Of a DNA stretch of 64,000 nt, positions 9,745 to 22,700 are shown one piece after another (the stretch's first letter is position 1; every line of letters starts with the position of its first letter). The stretch is from Amorphophallus konjac (lineage: Eukaryota; Streptophyta; Magnoliopsida; Alismatales; Araceae), in the NCBI GenBank assembly GCA_022559845.1, contig CM040128.1, forward strand, positions 222,937,643 to 223,001,642, written 5' to 3'. Made by a program: the position numbers and the translations under genes. The notes under the pieces are model-generated. The model ran no database searches, had not been told where the DNA came from, and saw only the letters and a program-made list of their open reading frames with translations.

Positions 9745-10972
9745 ATGAATTTTTCTGTCGAACAGTTCTCAATGAATTCCCTACAAGTTTTTGATGGTTC
9801 AGATTTTAGTTTATGGATGGGCAGAATGTGCAACGTCATTGTCTCTCATGATCCTTCATTGTGGAGACTGATTTCTGATGGCCCTTACAAGCTGACAAAA
9901 GATAAATCAACATGGACTGTTGAACACAAGTCCAGACATTATGACAATCTTAAGATTCTAAATCTATTAAAAATTGCAGTTGATCATAACACGTTTACAT
10001 TTGTGTCTGATTGCAGCACTGCTAAAGAAATATGGGATGGTCTAGTCAAGATTCATGAAGAGAAGGAAGAACGTCTGTGTTTCATAGTTGACAAGCTAGA
10101 TACATCGAGTGAAGTGTTCGAGCAATACAGCTATCAAACTGCCTCTGAGGTAAACTCTGACACTTCATCTGATGATATGTCATTTGAAGAACTACTTGAT
10201 GCTTACGAAGAATTGTCGAGTAGATATAAGCAAATTAAGTCAGAAAATAGAAAATTGGGGAAGAAAACTGAAAACACCATTCATGACTCCCTCTGTGAAA
10301 AATGTGCTGAGTTTGAGGAATCAAATGAGTCGTGCATGATTGATATTGAAAATTACAAAGAAACGATTGCATGTATAAGGAGTGAAAATGAAGCACTCAT
10401 GGATGAACTTAATCAAATGAAGAAAATTGAGAATGAGCTAAGAAATAAAATGGAATTGAATTCTGTCGATCATGATCTTTGCAATGAATTGATTATGAAT
10501 GAGAAACTAGCAAAAGAAAACGAAAAGTTGAAATAATTGAACACAAAAATGTCTGAAAGATTGCTCATTCTAGAAAAGGGGAAATCCATTGCTCTCAAAG
10601 TTGAATATAAAAATGTGAGTCTGCTAAAATAGGAAATAGAAAGCCACAAAACCATCAATGCCACATTAAATGAAAAGGTCATTTCCTGTGAAAATGAGAT
10701 TGCTTCCTATGAATTGCATGTTGCATCACTTGAAAATGAAATCAATGAATTAAACAACTCATTGTCTAAATTTGTCAAAGGGAAAGACAATCTCGATAAA
10801 ATCTTGGGGACCAAGGTGAATTTTCAAAGGGAACAACTATGGTATGAACCCACTAAAAAGAAAACCTTTGGTCTGAAAATGTAAACATCTTTTGTGCATG
10901 CATCATGCTCCTCCAACATCTCAAATGGCTCTTTTGTTGAGAAACCAAAGTCTAATTTTTAGGCCTAACCTA
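9745..10972 (+). pseudogene. Copia2 gag, interrupted by G1
   Basis: ATG at 9745 is chosen because it is the first Met after the primer site and heads a copia gag (UBN2-type) domain: FSLWMGRM, LWRLISDG, DKSTW, ILNLLKIAV, TAKEIWDGL. From about residue 135 it becomes a long acidic, coiled-coil-like region rich in Glu, Lys and Asn. The same frame runs on to 10972 through three stops, TAA 10534-10536, TAG 10630-10632 and TAA 10882-10884. It includes GTKVNF...YEPTKKKTFGLK, which matches GTRMNH...FDPTNKRPFGLK in the Copia3 gag. No zinc knuckle is reached before G1 cuts the gene at 10973. Confidence 0.82.
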
Positions 10973-12075
10973 TGTCACGCCCCGAGCGCGGAAGGAAACC
11001 CAGTATGCGTGACGAGTTTATATCGATCATGTCAATCTGAGCATAAGGAAATTCAACACATAAGACAGAGTGCGCCAAGCAGGATAATACCAAGTCCAAT
11101 TTATTCATCATTACCATTAAATAACTCCATTGCATCATCCTTCAAAGGAAAAGAGTACTAAATGACGTTCTAGACTCAATAAAAAGGAAAATTACAATAA
11201 TGAAAGAAAATAGAAAAAGACATGACTAGATAGTAGCTTCAATAATGGGGACAGTTCTACTCTCTTCCTTGTGTCCATCCCCATCCGAATGATCTTCGTC
11301 ATTGGAATTATCTGAAAAAAAAGGGGAAAATTAGGGTGAGTGAACGCTAAGTAGGGATTATATCTCAAGAACAAGCTTGCTTTAAGTAAATAACATGTTA
11401 CATGATCTATGCTCGATAATTATGCATGGATAATGTCGAGAGTGGAATAACAAGAAATAATAAAGATGGACTAGCAAGATTTCAAGATGCTCATGTAAAG
11501 CTATCAAGAATTTCAAGCATGTAATAACAAGTCATGTCATGAGAATTGGCTATCATAATTTCAAGTAAGTAAATACCCATTCTGGGCCACGCAAGTCACG
11601 TTATATCATGTCAAGTCAAGTATGAGTTTGTGGAATGTCATAATCTAGAAAGTCATGCACTTCAGTGCAATGTCACACCGTGATCAATATAGCTCCCATG
11701 GGCACAAGTACTTTCGGGTGCTCCTCTCAGGACTAGATCGGGCCCTATTAACGCCAACATTGAGACATGTAAATATTTTAGACATCCACTATAGTTTTAT
11801 AGCCAATAGAATTCCAAAGGAATAAGCCATTATAGAAATATAAGGTAGATTCACGGAATAATGAGTTCAAGGACAGAACTTTGGACAAGTATGACATAGC
11901 GAGAAATCACGTACGAAAACCAAGAAATGCATGAAATTGGGAAATTGGCATCCACTCAGACAGCCACCAATTACAAAAATGGCACCCATCACATGGTCGC
12001 ACATTCTGTGAATAGTAATATGCACAAAGAAAATAGCATCCACTTAAACGGTCGCTCATTCAATTGGCGTCCACT

Positions 12076-14804
12076 TTTTTTTATTAAAAAAACCTTGCCT
12101 AGTGTTGGATGGGAGAGTGCACCCTTATACCAGAGGTAAAGAGTAAGCCACTCCACCATTCAGACATTAGGATGTAAACTTTATTAAAGATAAAAGGGAA
12201 TACAATTACATCAAGCGGATGTTGGACATACCCAGTTTATCAAGGCGAGCTGCTCCCTTTATAAAAGTAGGAATCTCATCATAAGAAAAAAAGGCATTAC
12301 AATGAGTGGAGCAGGCCAACGAAGCTAGAGAGTCCGCAACTTTGTTTCCTTCTCTGTAGATATGAGCAATTGAGTCTTTCGAACTAAGAAGACTCCAAAT
12401 CTCCCTTGCATAAGAAAGAATAGACCAAGGATAATGGGTTTCCTTTTTGATAATTTGAACTAAAGTTTTGGAATCACATTCAATCTGGATTGGCTTGTCA
12501 TCAATAGTGTGGTAGTATTTGATGCCATCAAGCAAAGCTCGAGCCTCAGCAACTAAATTGTTGGCATTGCCATAAAAATGTGAAAAGGCAAGAATGGTAT
12601 TTCCGTTGCTATCTATTATGACACCACCTCCACCTGAGTCACCATTACCCTTGCAAGCACCATCTGTGTTAAGCTTGAGAGAAGGCCAGGGCGGGCAAAC
12701 CCATTTAATCACCTTTGGCTGAGGCCTAACAGCCCACCGGCTGTTAATTCCAAATTCCTCCAAAGCTTTCATTTTGGAATTATCAAACTCCTTAAGGTTT
12801 GCAACATCACACACATGCCTAACTTGAATTTTAATATGGTGAAGTAGACTATTCTTAGATATGCTTTTTTCTTCATATTTGGAAGCATTTCTTAATTTCC
12901 AGATTTCCCAAAGGCCATAACCAATGACAGCAAGGAGAAAAAGACCATGGGCAGATTTCTGCTGTATATTAATAGCATTGTGATAGATGAAAGATCTCAC
13001 TGAATTTGCATTCATGTTCAGCCCATAATCTCTGAAATGAGACCAAACCTGTGTAGCCAGATCATTGTGAATAAAAAGATGGATGGTAGTTTCCTCACAC
13101 TGTACCCTGCAACATTGGCATTTGGAGCACATTTGCACACCCAGACGTTGAATATTTTTATCAGTGGGGAGAGCATTGTGGATAATCTTCCATAGATGGA
13201 CAGATAGTTTGGTGGGGAGCCAATTGGACCATAACCGGGTCCAGGGAAAAATATTTTGATTGGAGTTAATGCTATATAGCTCACGATAAGTGGAAGCCAT
13301 AGTGCAAAAACCTGAGGATGAAAGGCTCCAGGCCGAACAATCAGGATACTGATTAAGCTGAAAGCTTTGGACAACTGATTTGATCGGGTTTGGGATCCGT
13401 CCGTCCATCAGGACACAGTTATCACTGGCATGATGCATGAAGAAGTCCTTGACAGTGATGCTGTTGTTTGGAATGGTAGAACTAGCAACATAATCTGCCA
13501 ACCTTTTGTTTCCAATCTAGTTATCCAACCAAAAGAGAGTGTTGTTGCCATCGCCAACGACAACTTTTTTATGTTTGGAGATAAGGTCCCTGGCCTTTAA
13601 CCAGCTCCTCCTTCTGAAACCATTCATATTTCTGAATTGAACCTCACTTATATGGCGCTGCCCAATATACTTTGCTCTATAGAAATTTGCCCACAGGGAT
13701 TAGAAAACAAAGCATTCCACAGCATCTTAACCCTCAAGGCAGTGTCCATGAGTCTGAGAGACATAATGCCAAGACCACCTTGGGAGATAGGTTTACAAAT
13801 GGTTTGCTAAGCAATCCAATGTCTTTTGTTTCCATTCGTAGAGGAGCCCCCAAAAAAATTAGCAAATGCCTTATCCAGAAGGGCATGAGTACCTAAGTGC
13901 AGTGGAGAAGAAGATATAGAGTATAGAGGAATAGAGGACAAGACATGTTTAATGAGAGTCAGTTTGGCTCCCTGTGAGAGTAGACCAGATTTCCAACCTG
14001 CGATTATATTCTGAATTGAGTTAATAATACCAACAAAGAAGACCTTTTTCCTTCTGCCAATCATTAAGGGGAAGCCCAAGTACTTATGAGGAAAAAAATG
14101 TCTGGAGAATGCAGTACAGTTTTGAATCCGATTTGCAACTGAAATCTGTATCTTGGGGTTAAGAAAGAAACCACTTTTGCTGGTATTGATTAGCTGCCCC
14201 GAAGCTCTTTCATAACTATTAAGCACTTTGATCAGATTCTTGACTAACACAATGCTGCTTTGCTAAACAGAAGAGTATCATCAGCAAACAATAGGTGGGA
14301 TATGGGAGGGCATCGGCTTGGCCCAGAATGCCACTCTACCCTACCACTTGAAAAAGCCTCCTTTAATGATCTGCTTAAGGACTCTTCCGCAATGATAAAC
14401 AGAGATGGGGCAAGTGGATCGCCTTGCCTGACTCCCCTAGAAGACTTGAAAAAACTAGTCGTATCACCATTTAACAAGATAGAGAACCATCAGTTGCTGA
14501 CCAACTTTTCTATCAAATAAATAAAGGAATTGCTAAATCCAAATTTGTGAAGGACTGCAAACAGAAAATCCCACTCTAATCTGTCGTAGGCTTTTGCCAT
14601 GTCAAGTTTGAACATGACATTATGTCCTCTAGTTTTCCTCCCCAGCTCATTTGCCAATTCTTGAGCTAAGGCAATGTTTTCTATAATATGCCTCCCCTTC
14701 ACAAACGCGGTCTGTTCCAATGAAATAATCTTGGGAAGAATTAGGGCTAGTCTTTTATTGACTATAGAAGAAACTATTTTATAAAAGAAGTTACACAAAC
14801 CTTG
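12076..14804 (-). mobile_element. LINE2: 5'-truncated L1-type LINE in the G1 LTR
   Basis: A 2.7-kb L1 copy starts inside the reverse transcriptase domain and ends in an A-run (T-run on the plus strand from 12075). Flanks are TTGGCGTCCACT (12064-12075) and TTGGCATCCACT (14805-14816), a 12-bp target duplication with one mismatch. G1 LTR sequence resumes on both sides. Related words (GGCATCCACT) recur in this LTR, so the duplication alone would be weaker than it looks, but the A-run and the coding boundary agree with it. Confidence 0.85.
12206..14800 (-). pseudogene. LINE2 ORF2 remnant: RT, zf-RVT, RNase H
   Basis: Read on the minus strand from 14800: RT motifs LCNFFYKIVSSIVNKRL, QTAFVKGRHI and FKLDMAKAYDRLEW (14490-14800), then GVRQGDPLAPSLF and the catalytic HLLFADDTLLF (14244-14477), then the thumb and linker (13807-14250). 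A gap with stops follows (13502-13806). The last frame (12206-13501) has the zf-RVT motif CSKCQCCRVQCEETTIHLF and RNase H with NTDGACKGN, AEARALLDG and ECDSKTL, so Asp-Glu-Asp is kept. It ends GMSNIRLM, like IRLL in LINE1. The endonuclease and the start of RT are missing, with at least three frame changes. Confidence 0.87.
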
Positions 14805-15149
14805 TTGGCATCCACTGTCTGGTCGCAAATTCCAGACAGAGATAGACTCTCACGGAACACTATGAACAACGCTCTATGATGGCTAGGGCGTCATGTTTCT
14901 TCATAGTGACATGACAAACAGATGTTCCAGGGTTTTTAAGGTATCACCAGCTCGGTTGTCTTGAGGGAATCCAAGGCTAGTGTAGACTTACAGAGGTCTC
15001 ATTGAAGAAAGCACCAGTCCGAAGGAAGGAATATCCCGCGGAGGGTCCAATCATCACCAAGAGTTGAGGTGTAAACGTGAAACATCGTGAAATAGGGACT
15101 CTACATTCCAATGTGAGATAAGAGTGCCAATAGACCCGCAGTATGGGTC

Positions 15150-15835
15150 AAACCCGATAAAAACTGAGAAACAGGAAATAGCGACCACTCAGAAGGGCAC
15201 TATATAAATATGCGACTGTTCTCAACGTCGCCAAATCAATATTTTATAGAAATTTTATAATTTTCATAAGAATGGGTGACCTTCCAAGAAGGCGCCATAT
15301 CTTTAAATAGCGTCCAAGCGATCATCGTTAGTTCATATTTTTCTGCATTATTTTCCTTTTGAAATGAATAAACAAGAATTAGCGACTCTGTACAGAGGCA
15401 CTATATCAAGAATAGGTGGTTGTTCAAACAGTCGCTCATTCTTTACTGTGTACATGTTATAAAGCATCAGGTAGGTACATTTTTACACAGATGCTACTAT
15501 TCATTTAAGTGAAATACGATTCATTTAGGGATGAATAGTGCTACTTTGATGTTTATGGGGATTTTTAGGAAACTGATGACATGAACATGTAGAGAAAAAT
15601 CTGGGGAATCCAAAAATATGCATAACATGTTTTTCAGATACATGGTTCCATAGTTATTTAATTTTAAGCATGGGTTATTTATTAATTTCACTAAAATAAA
15701 TAGCATCAGTGTGATGGTCGCTCATTAATCAGCGGCCAGAAGATTGCCGCTAATTCAAGAATTAGTGACCTTCTGCATGGTCGTTCATTAATAAGCGGTC
15801 ACTACGTTAGTCGCTATTTTCATATGAAATAGCAA
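15150..15835. repeat. short inverted-word array in G1 LTR
   Basis: Words built on (T)AGCGAC and its reverse complement GTCGCT(A) alternate every 20 to 40 bp, e.g. AGCGGC...GCCGCT around 15731-15755 and GGTCGTT...AAGCGGTCAC around 15778-15805. Adjacent words can pair as short hairpins with loops of about 5 to 10 bases. The array continues weakly at 11940-12075. Confidence 0.6.
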
Positions 15836-16666
15836 GTGACAGATCTACATAAAGAACTTAAAACAGAGATCATGGGAATGATATATTAAGTAGGAATCAT
15901 GGCTTATATGCATGCAACACCTATTACTATGAACTTATGCTATAGTTCTTGAGAAAACCTACCTTGTTGGGTGTTAACACGAAGACGAACGGAGAGGAAT
16001 GAGGAAGAAGAATGCAACTACAATAGCTCCAACTACAGCAGCGGCAAGAAGAAGAAGATACGGGAGGAAGAGAAAACAATGCCCTCTTCTTCACGCACGG
16101 GGAGCAAAGGAAGAAGACGTCTGCCACAGCAATAGGAAGAAGAGGAAGCAGAGGCAGCAGGACGACGATCAGCAGCAGCAACAATAGCTTCTGCCGATCG
16201 ATCATGGGTTTTATTTATAGAACTTAGACTCCAGCTTCCTAATGGGATTTAAATTCCCACGTAAGAATCCTAATAGGTTCAAACCTTCCCATGGTAGTCT
16301 TTCTATTGCTATATCCATAGCCGTTTTCCTAGTTAGATAAAACCCTAGAGTCCCAGTCTTTCCCATGCAAGCTTCGAACGTGATAAAGGCTTTGTGTTGT
16401 GAGAGGATCCTATTAGTGTGAGTAATTATGTATACATCCCTCAAGCTCCTTTATAATACCGTAAGGTCCATTTGGCTAAGCCCATATATATATATACTCC
16501 CAATTTAATGAGATCCATTGTACAAAAGAGTTTCCCGAAAAGCCCATTTGTAGTTTTTAAAGTTTCAATTAGGTGTTGGTTTATGTATTAATTTATTTAG
16601 GGAATTTATTATATTTAATTCATTTAAGAAATTTTTATTCTCTACAATTTTATCCGGGGTACTACA

Positions 16667-16679
16667 CCCTCCCCCACTT
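16667..16679 (-). promoter_or_regulatory. G1 polypurine tract
   Basis: The minus strand reads AAGTGGGGGAGGG, ending directly at the 3' LTR start TGTAG. This is the plus-strand primer site for reverse transcription and fixes the LTR boundary at 16666. Confidence 0.9.
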
Positions 16680-16739
16680 AAAAGAATTTGGTCCCCAAAT
16701 TCAATTTCATATAGACATGGAGGGTGCAGAGCACTTACA

Positions 16740-17456
16740 ATTTTGAAATAAGTCAGGAAATCATCTTCACATAGATTCTTCTATCTCCCATGTGGCTTCT
16801 TTCTCTAAGCACTTGCACCATTGCACCTTTACCATGAGAATAGTCTTATTCCTTAGCACACGAACCTCGCGATCAAGAATTCTCAGTGGCTTTTGTTCAT
16901 AGGTAAGGTCCTTTTGTATCACTAGGTTGTCATGATCTATGACGTGGAAAGAATCATGAACATACTTCTTAAGCATAGAGATATGAAACACATTGTGAAC
17001 TTTGGATAGTTGCGGTGGCAAGGTGATCCGATAAGCTACCTCGCCAACTCTTTCTAGTACTTCAAATGGACCAATGTATCTTGGTGTAAGCTTACCCTTG
17101 ACACCAAATCTTCGGATACCGCGGCCTTGGGAAACCTTGAGAAAGATGTGGTCTCCGACTTGGAACTCCAAGTCTCTTCTTCTAGTATCGACATAAGTCT
17201 TTTGTCTCGACTTAGCCATCTTCAGTCTTTCTCTAATAAGTTGCACTTTCTTAGATGTATCCCTTACCATATCCGGACCTAGAAGTTGCTTTTCCCTAAC
17301 TTCATCCCAGCATATCGGTGAGCGACAACTCCTTCCGTATAATGCTTCGAAGGGTGCCTTTTGAATGCTTGCCTGATAACTGATATTATAAGCAAATTCG
17401 ACCAGGGGCAAGTGATCATGCCAACTTCCACTAAAATTAATAACACAGGCTCGTAG
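16740..17456 (-). pseudogene. G1 integrase C-terminal half with chromodomain-like tail
   Basis: It resumes the integrase frame on the left side of the solo LTR: LRACVINF, WHDHLPLVEFAYN, APFEALYGRSCRSPICW, then the GPY/F-like IGPFEVLERVGEVAYRI and LSKVHNVFHISMLKKY, and a chromodomain-like tail (ILDREVRVLRN, VKVQW, EATWE). Compared with G2 (ending YPDLF) the frame is broken by TGA at 16769-16767 and a second TGA two codons later, before FPDLF near 16746. The tail is thought to direct integration to particular chromatin in chromoviruses. Confidence 0.85.
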
Positions 17457-19768
17457 TGATGGATACATCAAAGCAAGGCATCTAAATATTTTTGTTTACA
17501 TTTTTATCCTTGAGTCAATTGGGTTTTCATTTGTAAGGTAATTATAAGCCGATGGGTTAGTCATTAGGAGCTAATGGGTTAATTGGGCTAAATTACTGGG
17601 TTTCTTTGTAAAAAGGCCACTTAGGCCCAGCAGGCCCCCCACCCTCTCTCCCATTGGGCCACCTAGCTGCTAGGGCCCATAGAGGTTGATCCATGGTCCA
17701 AGGTGGACTTGGACCAAGGTAGAAAATTCCCACTTGGCCACTTGAGGAGGGCACCCCCCATTTTCCCCTTTTTTATATTTTGTTAATTTGACCACATGGG
17801 CGAATAATCTTCTATCCCCTAATTGCCCCTCCCTAACCCTAGATCTGAGGGTAGTAATGGTCATTTAGCTAGGGCTATAAAACTCATGTATTTTCATTAT
17901 TTTGATAGAATTAATGCAAGAAAAATTAGATTTTCTCCAAGGAGCCATGGGCGCCCCTCCTTCCTCCCTCCTCTAGCAACTGTGATGGCTGCCCATTTCA
18001 GGGTGTGACTCCCTCCTCCTTGGTGTGATTCCAAGGATTATCACTTCCGATGGATGCGACATCCAGCCACCATCACCGCCACCTCCGTTCGTGCCGCCAA
18101 CAAGCCGCCATAACTTGATCTTTAGCCTGCTGTCCAAACCTGCGACCTGCAGAATAGAAGCTTAAATAAGAGGTTGTATCTCTAGATCCAGCCATCTGAT
18201 CGAGCTGAGGTTTTGAGGGTTTGTTCCCCGTGTTTCCCCCTTCTTCCAGTTTAATTTTCACCTCAATCTGCTCCCGTTTGCCTCTCCTCCCAATCACATC
18301 TCTCCACCCCTTACAGTCTGCCAATCAGCATATCTGTGAGATAGAAGCCAGATCCATGAATTTATCCACCCCTTAAACCATCTCAGAAAAATACCAAAAT
18401 ATTTGTGCGTGATCCTCACTCCCCCCCCCCCCCCCGCTTACCCATAAAATTTCCAAAGTCCAGATCTTCCAAATTCCCTTCGGTCAGAATTCATTTTCAG
18501 GCAGATCTCACTCTGTCCTGCTTGATTTGGATTCCGAGCTAGAAACAACTATAGAGCATAGAGTTTTTCATTTAGATCTAGACTGTTGGATAGATCTGAA
18601 ATTCACATATGTCGAAGCTCTCTGAGTTCCCTTCGCAACGGTGCTAGTTTCATCTCAATCTGACACTAGATCTGGGCGTGGTGACCGTTTTTGTGGAAGC
18701 GCGCAAATCTGTCCTGTGACAGGCCAGCAAGAGAAGTCCACCGAGTAAGTCCTCCAAAAATACGCCGGCTGCGATTCAGCCGCCGCCAACTTCAGTCATC
18801 AAAGAGGAGCCTTCCACCGACGTCCCAGCCAGCCGCCTCGACCAGAAGTCGACAGGAAGCCGACGTCCCACGTGCCGAACTCGCTTGCTGCCTAGTGAGT
18901 TTGAACAGTGTCGAGTCGGACCAGCAGCCCACCTCCGGCCCGAAAGCCCTTCCGGCTTGCTGCCCGTCAACCCAAGATCGGTACTCCCGGGTCCTACGTG
19001 TAGCCATTTACTTCACTGCGTGGAGTGGACCGTAAAATTCATTGATGTAATTATTGATTATTTACTGTACTGGGAGTACGGGTCTTGGCCGGGATCATCT
19101 TCCCCATGCCCGGAGCGTGGAGGTATCGCCTCTATCTCCCTCGGCATTTGCTTACTTCATATGTGTTTATTTGTCGCTTCTAATGAGTGATTGGATATCT
19201 AGCTTGATAAATTTTTATCACCGCTATGAGAGTGAGAGCATGACCCATCCCGTGACCCGATCCGGGCATGAAGGAGTGTTGACCGCCCTGACTCATTGCC
19301 GATTTCTCAACTGTGCAGATCCACACATTTACTGTACTGGGAGTACGGGTCTTGGCCGGGATCATCTTCCCCATGCCCGGAGCGTGGAGGTATCGCCTCT
19401 ATCTCCCTCGGCATTTGCTTACTTCATATGTGTTTATTTGTCGCTTCTAATGAGTGATTGGATATCTAGCTTGATAAATTTTTATCACCGCTATGAGAGT
19501 GAGAGCGTGACCCATCCCGTGACCCGATCCGGGCATGAAGGAGTGTTGACCGCCCTGACTCATTGCCGATTTCTCAACTGTGCAGATCCACACATTTCCC
19601 TCGCTTAGGGACGTCCGCGAGCCCGTGTCTCTTGTTGAGGACATATCCTCCTCTTTTGGAACTCTATTGGTGTCATGTTGGTCGCGTCGTTGCTGCTCAT
19701 GTCACGTCATCACCTAGAGTCCCAGGTTCGCATCAAATTGGTGTCGAGACGTATCCCATCCCACATCA
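17457..19768 (+). mobile_element. solo LTR inside the G1 integrase gene
   Basis: A 2,312-bp block begins TGATGGATACATC and ends CCCACATCA, so its ends are an inverted TGATG/CATCA. It is flanked by CGTAG (17452-17456) and CGTTG (19769-19773), a 5-bp target duplication with one mismatch. Integrase sequence stops at ...VVEDM on one side and resumes at LRACV on the other. No primer site, polypurine tract or coding domain lies inside, so it is a single LTR left by recombination. A plus-strand TATAAAA at 17876-17882 suggests the plus orientation. Interior oddities are a run of 15 C (18421-18435) and a 267-bp tandem duplication. Confidence 0.85.
19061..19594. repeat. 267-bp near-identical tandem duplication in the solo LTR
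   Basis: Copies 19061-19327 and 19328-19594 differ at very few positions (for example GAGAGCATGACC against GAGAGCGTGACC). Because 267 is a multiple of 3, an open frame runs through both copies (19054-19608). That frame is a by-product of the duplication and has no recognisable domain. Confidence 0.95.
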
Positions 19769-19773
19769 CGTTG

Positions 19774-22700
19774 CATGTCTTCCACGACTTGATTTGTTCT
19801 CTCAGTTTGGCCATCCTTTTGGGGATGAAATGCAGTACTAAAATTGAGTCTCGTCCCCAAGGAGAAGTGAAGCGCGAGTCTCGGTCAGACACGATCGAAA
19901 CGGGAACTCCATGCATTCTAACCACCTCTTTGATGTATAAAGCAGCTAGAACATCAACCGACCATTGGCTCTTTATAGGCAAGAAGTGTGCCGACTTAGT
20001 CAATCGATCTATGATAACCCTTATTCCATCATGTCCGCCCTTAGACTTAGGTAAACCCATGATAAAGTCCATTCCAATATCTTCCCACTTCTACTTGGGA
20101 ATGTCTAGAGGATGTAACTTACCGGCGGGATTTTGGTGTTCCGCTTTTATTTGTTGGCATGTAAGACAATGAGACACGAAGTCCGCTACCTCCCTTTTCA
20201 TATTGGGCCACCAAAAAGTCCGTTTCAAGTCTTGGTACATCTTGGTAGCTCCGGGATGAATTGTGTACCTTGATCGATGGGCTTCTTCTAAGATCTTTGT
20301 TTTCATCTCGGGACAGTCTGGTATACATGTCCTTTCTCAGAGCAATAATCTTCCATCTGATGCTAGCTTGAAATCAGGTTGCCCTTCTAGCTTGCCCTTT
20401 ATTTCTACTAACACCGGGTCGTTGTCTTGAAGTTCCTTGATCTCGAAGAGTAAATCCGGTTGTATCCTCATGTATGATAGAGTAATACACCCTTTCTCCT
20501 TGTCCGTACTTACATCCAGTTTGGAGAATTGCTCTAACATATTCCATTCTTGGATCATACAGTTGGCCACTAATGCTCTTGGCTTTCGACTAAGGACATC
20601 TGCTACGGCATTACCCTTTCCAGGATGATATTGTATAGTGAAGTTGAAGTCCTTGAGGTATTCCAGCCAATGCTTTTGTCTCATATTTAATTCATTTTGT
20701 GAGAATAAATATTTGAGGCTCTTGTGATCGGAGTACATGGTGAATTGCTCTCCGTAGAGATAGTGTCTCCAGATCTTTAAAGCAAACACTACCGTGACCA
20801 ACTCTAGGTCGTGCACCGGGTAGTTCTCCTCGTGCTTCTTTAGTTGTTGGGAAGAGTAAGCAATGACTCTCCCTTGTTGCATTAACACACACCCGAGGCC
20901 AATGCCAGATGCATCGGTATACACCTCAAATTTCTCTCCTTCAATTGGTAATGCTAAGACTGGTGTAGTCATCAAATGATGCTTCAAGGCTTGGAAACTT
21001 CTCTCACAATCCTCATTCAACTTATAAGGAATCTCCTTACGGGTCAGCCTAGTAAGAGGAACAGAAATCTTGGAGAAGTCCTTTATAAATCGTCGGTAAT
21101 AACTAGCTAGTACCAAGAAGCTACGGATCTCGGTAGCATTGGTAGGTCTTTCCCAATTCTTCACAGCCTCGACTTTTGATGGATCAACTAAAATTCCATT
21201 CTTCGCAATCACATGCCCTAAGAATGATACTTCCTCTAGCCAGAAATCACATTTACTAATCTTGGCATAAAGTTGATTCTTCCTTAATATTTGCAATGCA
21301 GTTCTCAAATGCTCTTCATGATCTTCCTCGAACTTTGAATAAATCATTATATCATCAATAAAGACCACAACAAATTGATCTAGATGAGGCCTGAATATGT
21401 TGTTCATCAACTGCATAGAGGCTGCAGGGGCATTTGTTAGTCCCAAAGGCATAACCGTAAATTCATAATGCCCATACCTGCTGCGAAATGCCATTTTGTG
21501 AATATCCTCATCCTTGATCCTTAATTGGTGATATCCCGACCTGAGATAAATTTTCGAGAAATATTTAGCTCCAGATATTTGATCAAAAAATTCATCGATC
21601 CTTGGTAGTGGATACTTGTTCTTGATAGTAAGGTGGTTCAGCTGCCGATAATCGATGTAGAGTCTCATTAATCCATCCTTCTTCTTGACAAATAGTACAT
21701 GTGCTCTCCACGGGGAAGTACTCGGCCTAATGAATCCTTTCTTCGAGAGCTCCATCAATTGTTCCTTCAGTTCTTTTAGCTCGGCGGGGGACATTCTATA
21801 AGGTGCCTTAGAGACAAGGCCAGCACCAGGGACAAGTTCAATGGTGAAAGCCACTTCTCTTTCCGGGGGTAAACTGGGTAAATCTTCCAAAAACACATCG
21901 GGAAACTCCCTGACTACGCGGATGTCTTCTAGCTTGGACTCCTTAACTTCCGTGACAGTCACAAATGCTATGAAAGCCACACACCCCTTTCTTAAGAGCT
22001 TACTAGCTAGGAGAGCCGAGATAAGAGGTGACTTGTTTCGACTCCGAGGACTAGTGTAGACCAATTCTGGGAAATCCTCGAAAGTTACCTTACCCTTTCG
22101 GTAATCTATAGTTGCCCTATGTGTAGATAGCCAATCCACACCTAATATGACGTCATACTCTTTCATGTCTAGGCATATCAAATTAGCAGGTAGATTTTGC
22201 CCTTTAACCCTAACTTCACTATCCAAGTAATGGTGTGTAATCTCGGATTCGCTTCCAAGAGGAGTAGAAATAACTAAGTCTAACCATTCAGGTTTCCTAG
22301 AAAATGAAGCAGTAAATCTCTTGGAAACAAATGAATGAGTCGCACCGGTATCAAATAAGACATGAACAGTCTTGGAACAAATTTTTAATGTACCTTCCAC
22401 GATACCGCCTTCACTAGTTTCTGCCTCTTGAAGAGCTTGGAGACAAGCTTGCTTTTTGATCGGGCGCTTTTCCTCATTATTGGCTTGTTCACTCAGCAAC
22501 GGACAATCGGGAATTCGGTGGTCACAACTCCCGCATCGGAGACAAACTCTCAATCTCCTCCAGCATTCATCGGCCTTATGGTCGGCCTTGTCATAATGCT
22601 TACACACCTCCTTAGATGGTGTGGTGGTGATAGAAAAAGGTTTGCTACCCTTCTTAATCTTCTTGTCCTTGGAAGAATCACCTCCATCATTAGATCTCTT

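Larger units (their letters stand above)
10973..16666 (-). repeat. G1 3' LTR (about 2.95 kb without LINE2)
   Basis: On the minus strand it starts TGTAGTACCCCGG immediately after a polypurine tract and ends GGGGCGTGACA. Its end (10973-11090) matches the 5' LTR fragment at 23571-23688 closely. LINE2 occupies 12076-14804. The remaining sequence has many short GCGACC / GGTCGC words in alternating orientation. Open frames at 15927-16205 come from a GAAGAA-rich tract and are not genes. Confidence 0.85.

Noticed and set aside
15927..16205. open frames on both strands
   Set aside because: They come from a GAAGAA/CAGCAG-rich tract inside the G1 LTR.
19054..19608. 184-codon open frame
   Set aside because: It spans two copies of a 267-bp unit; the length is divisible by three, so one chance frame was doubled.
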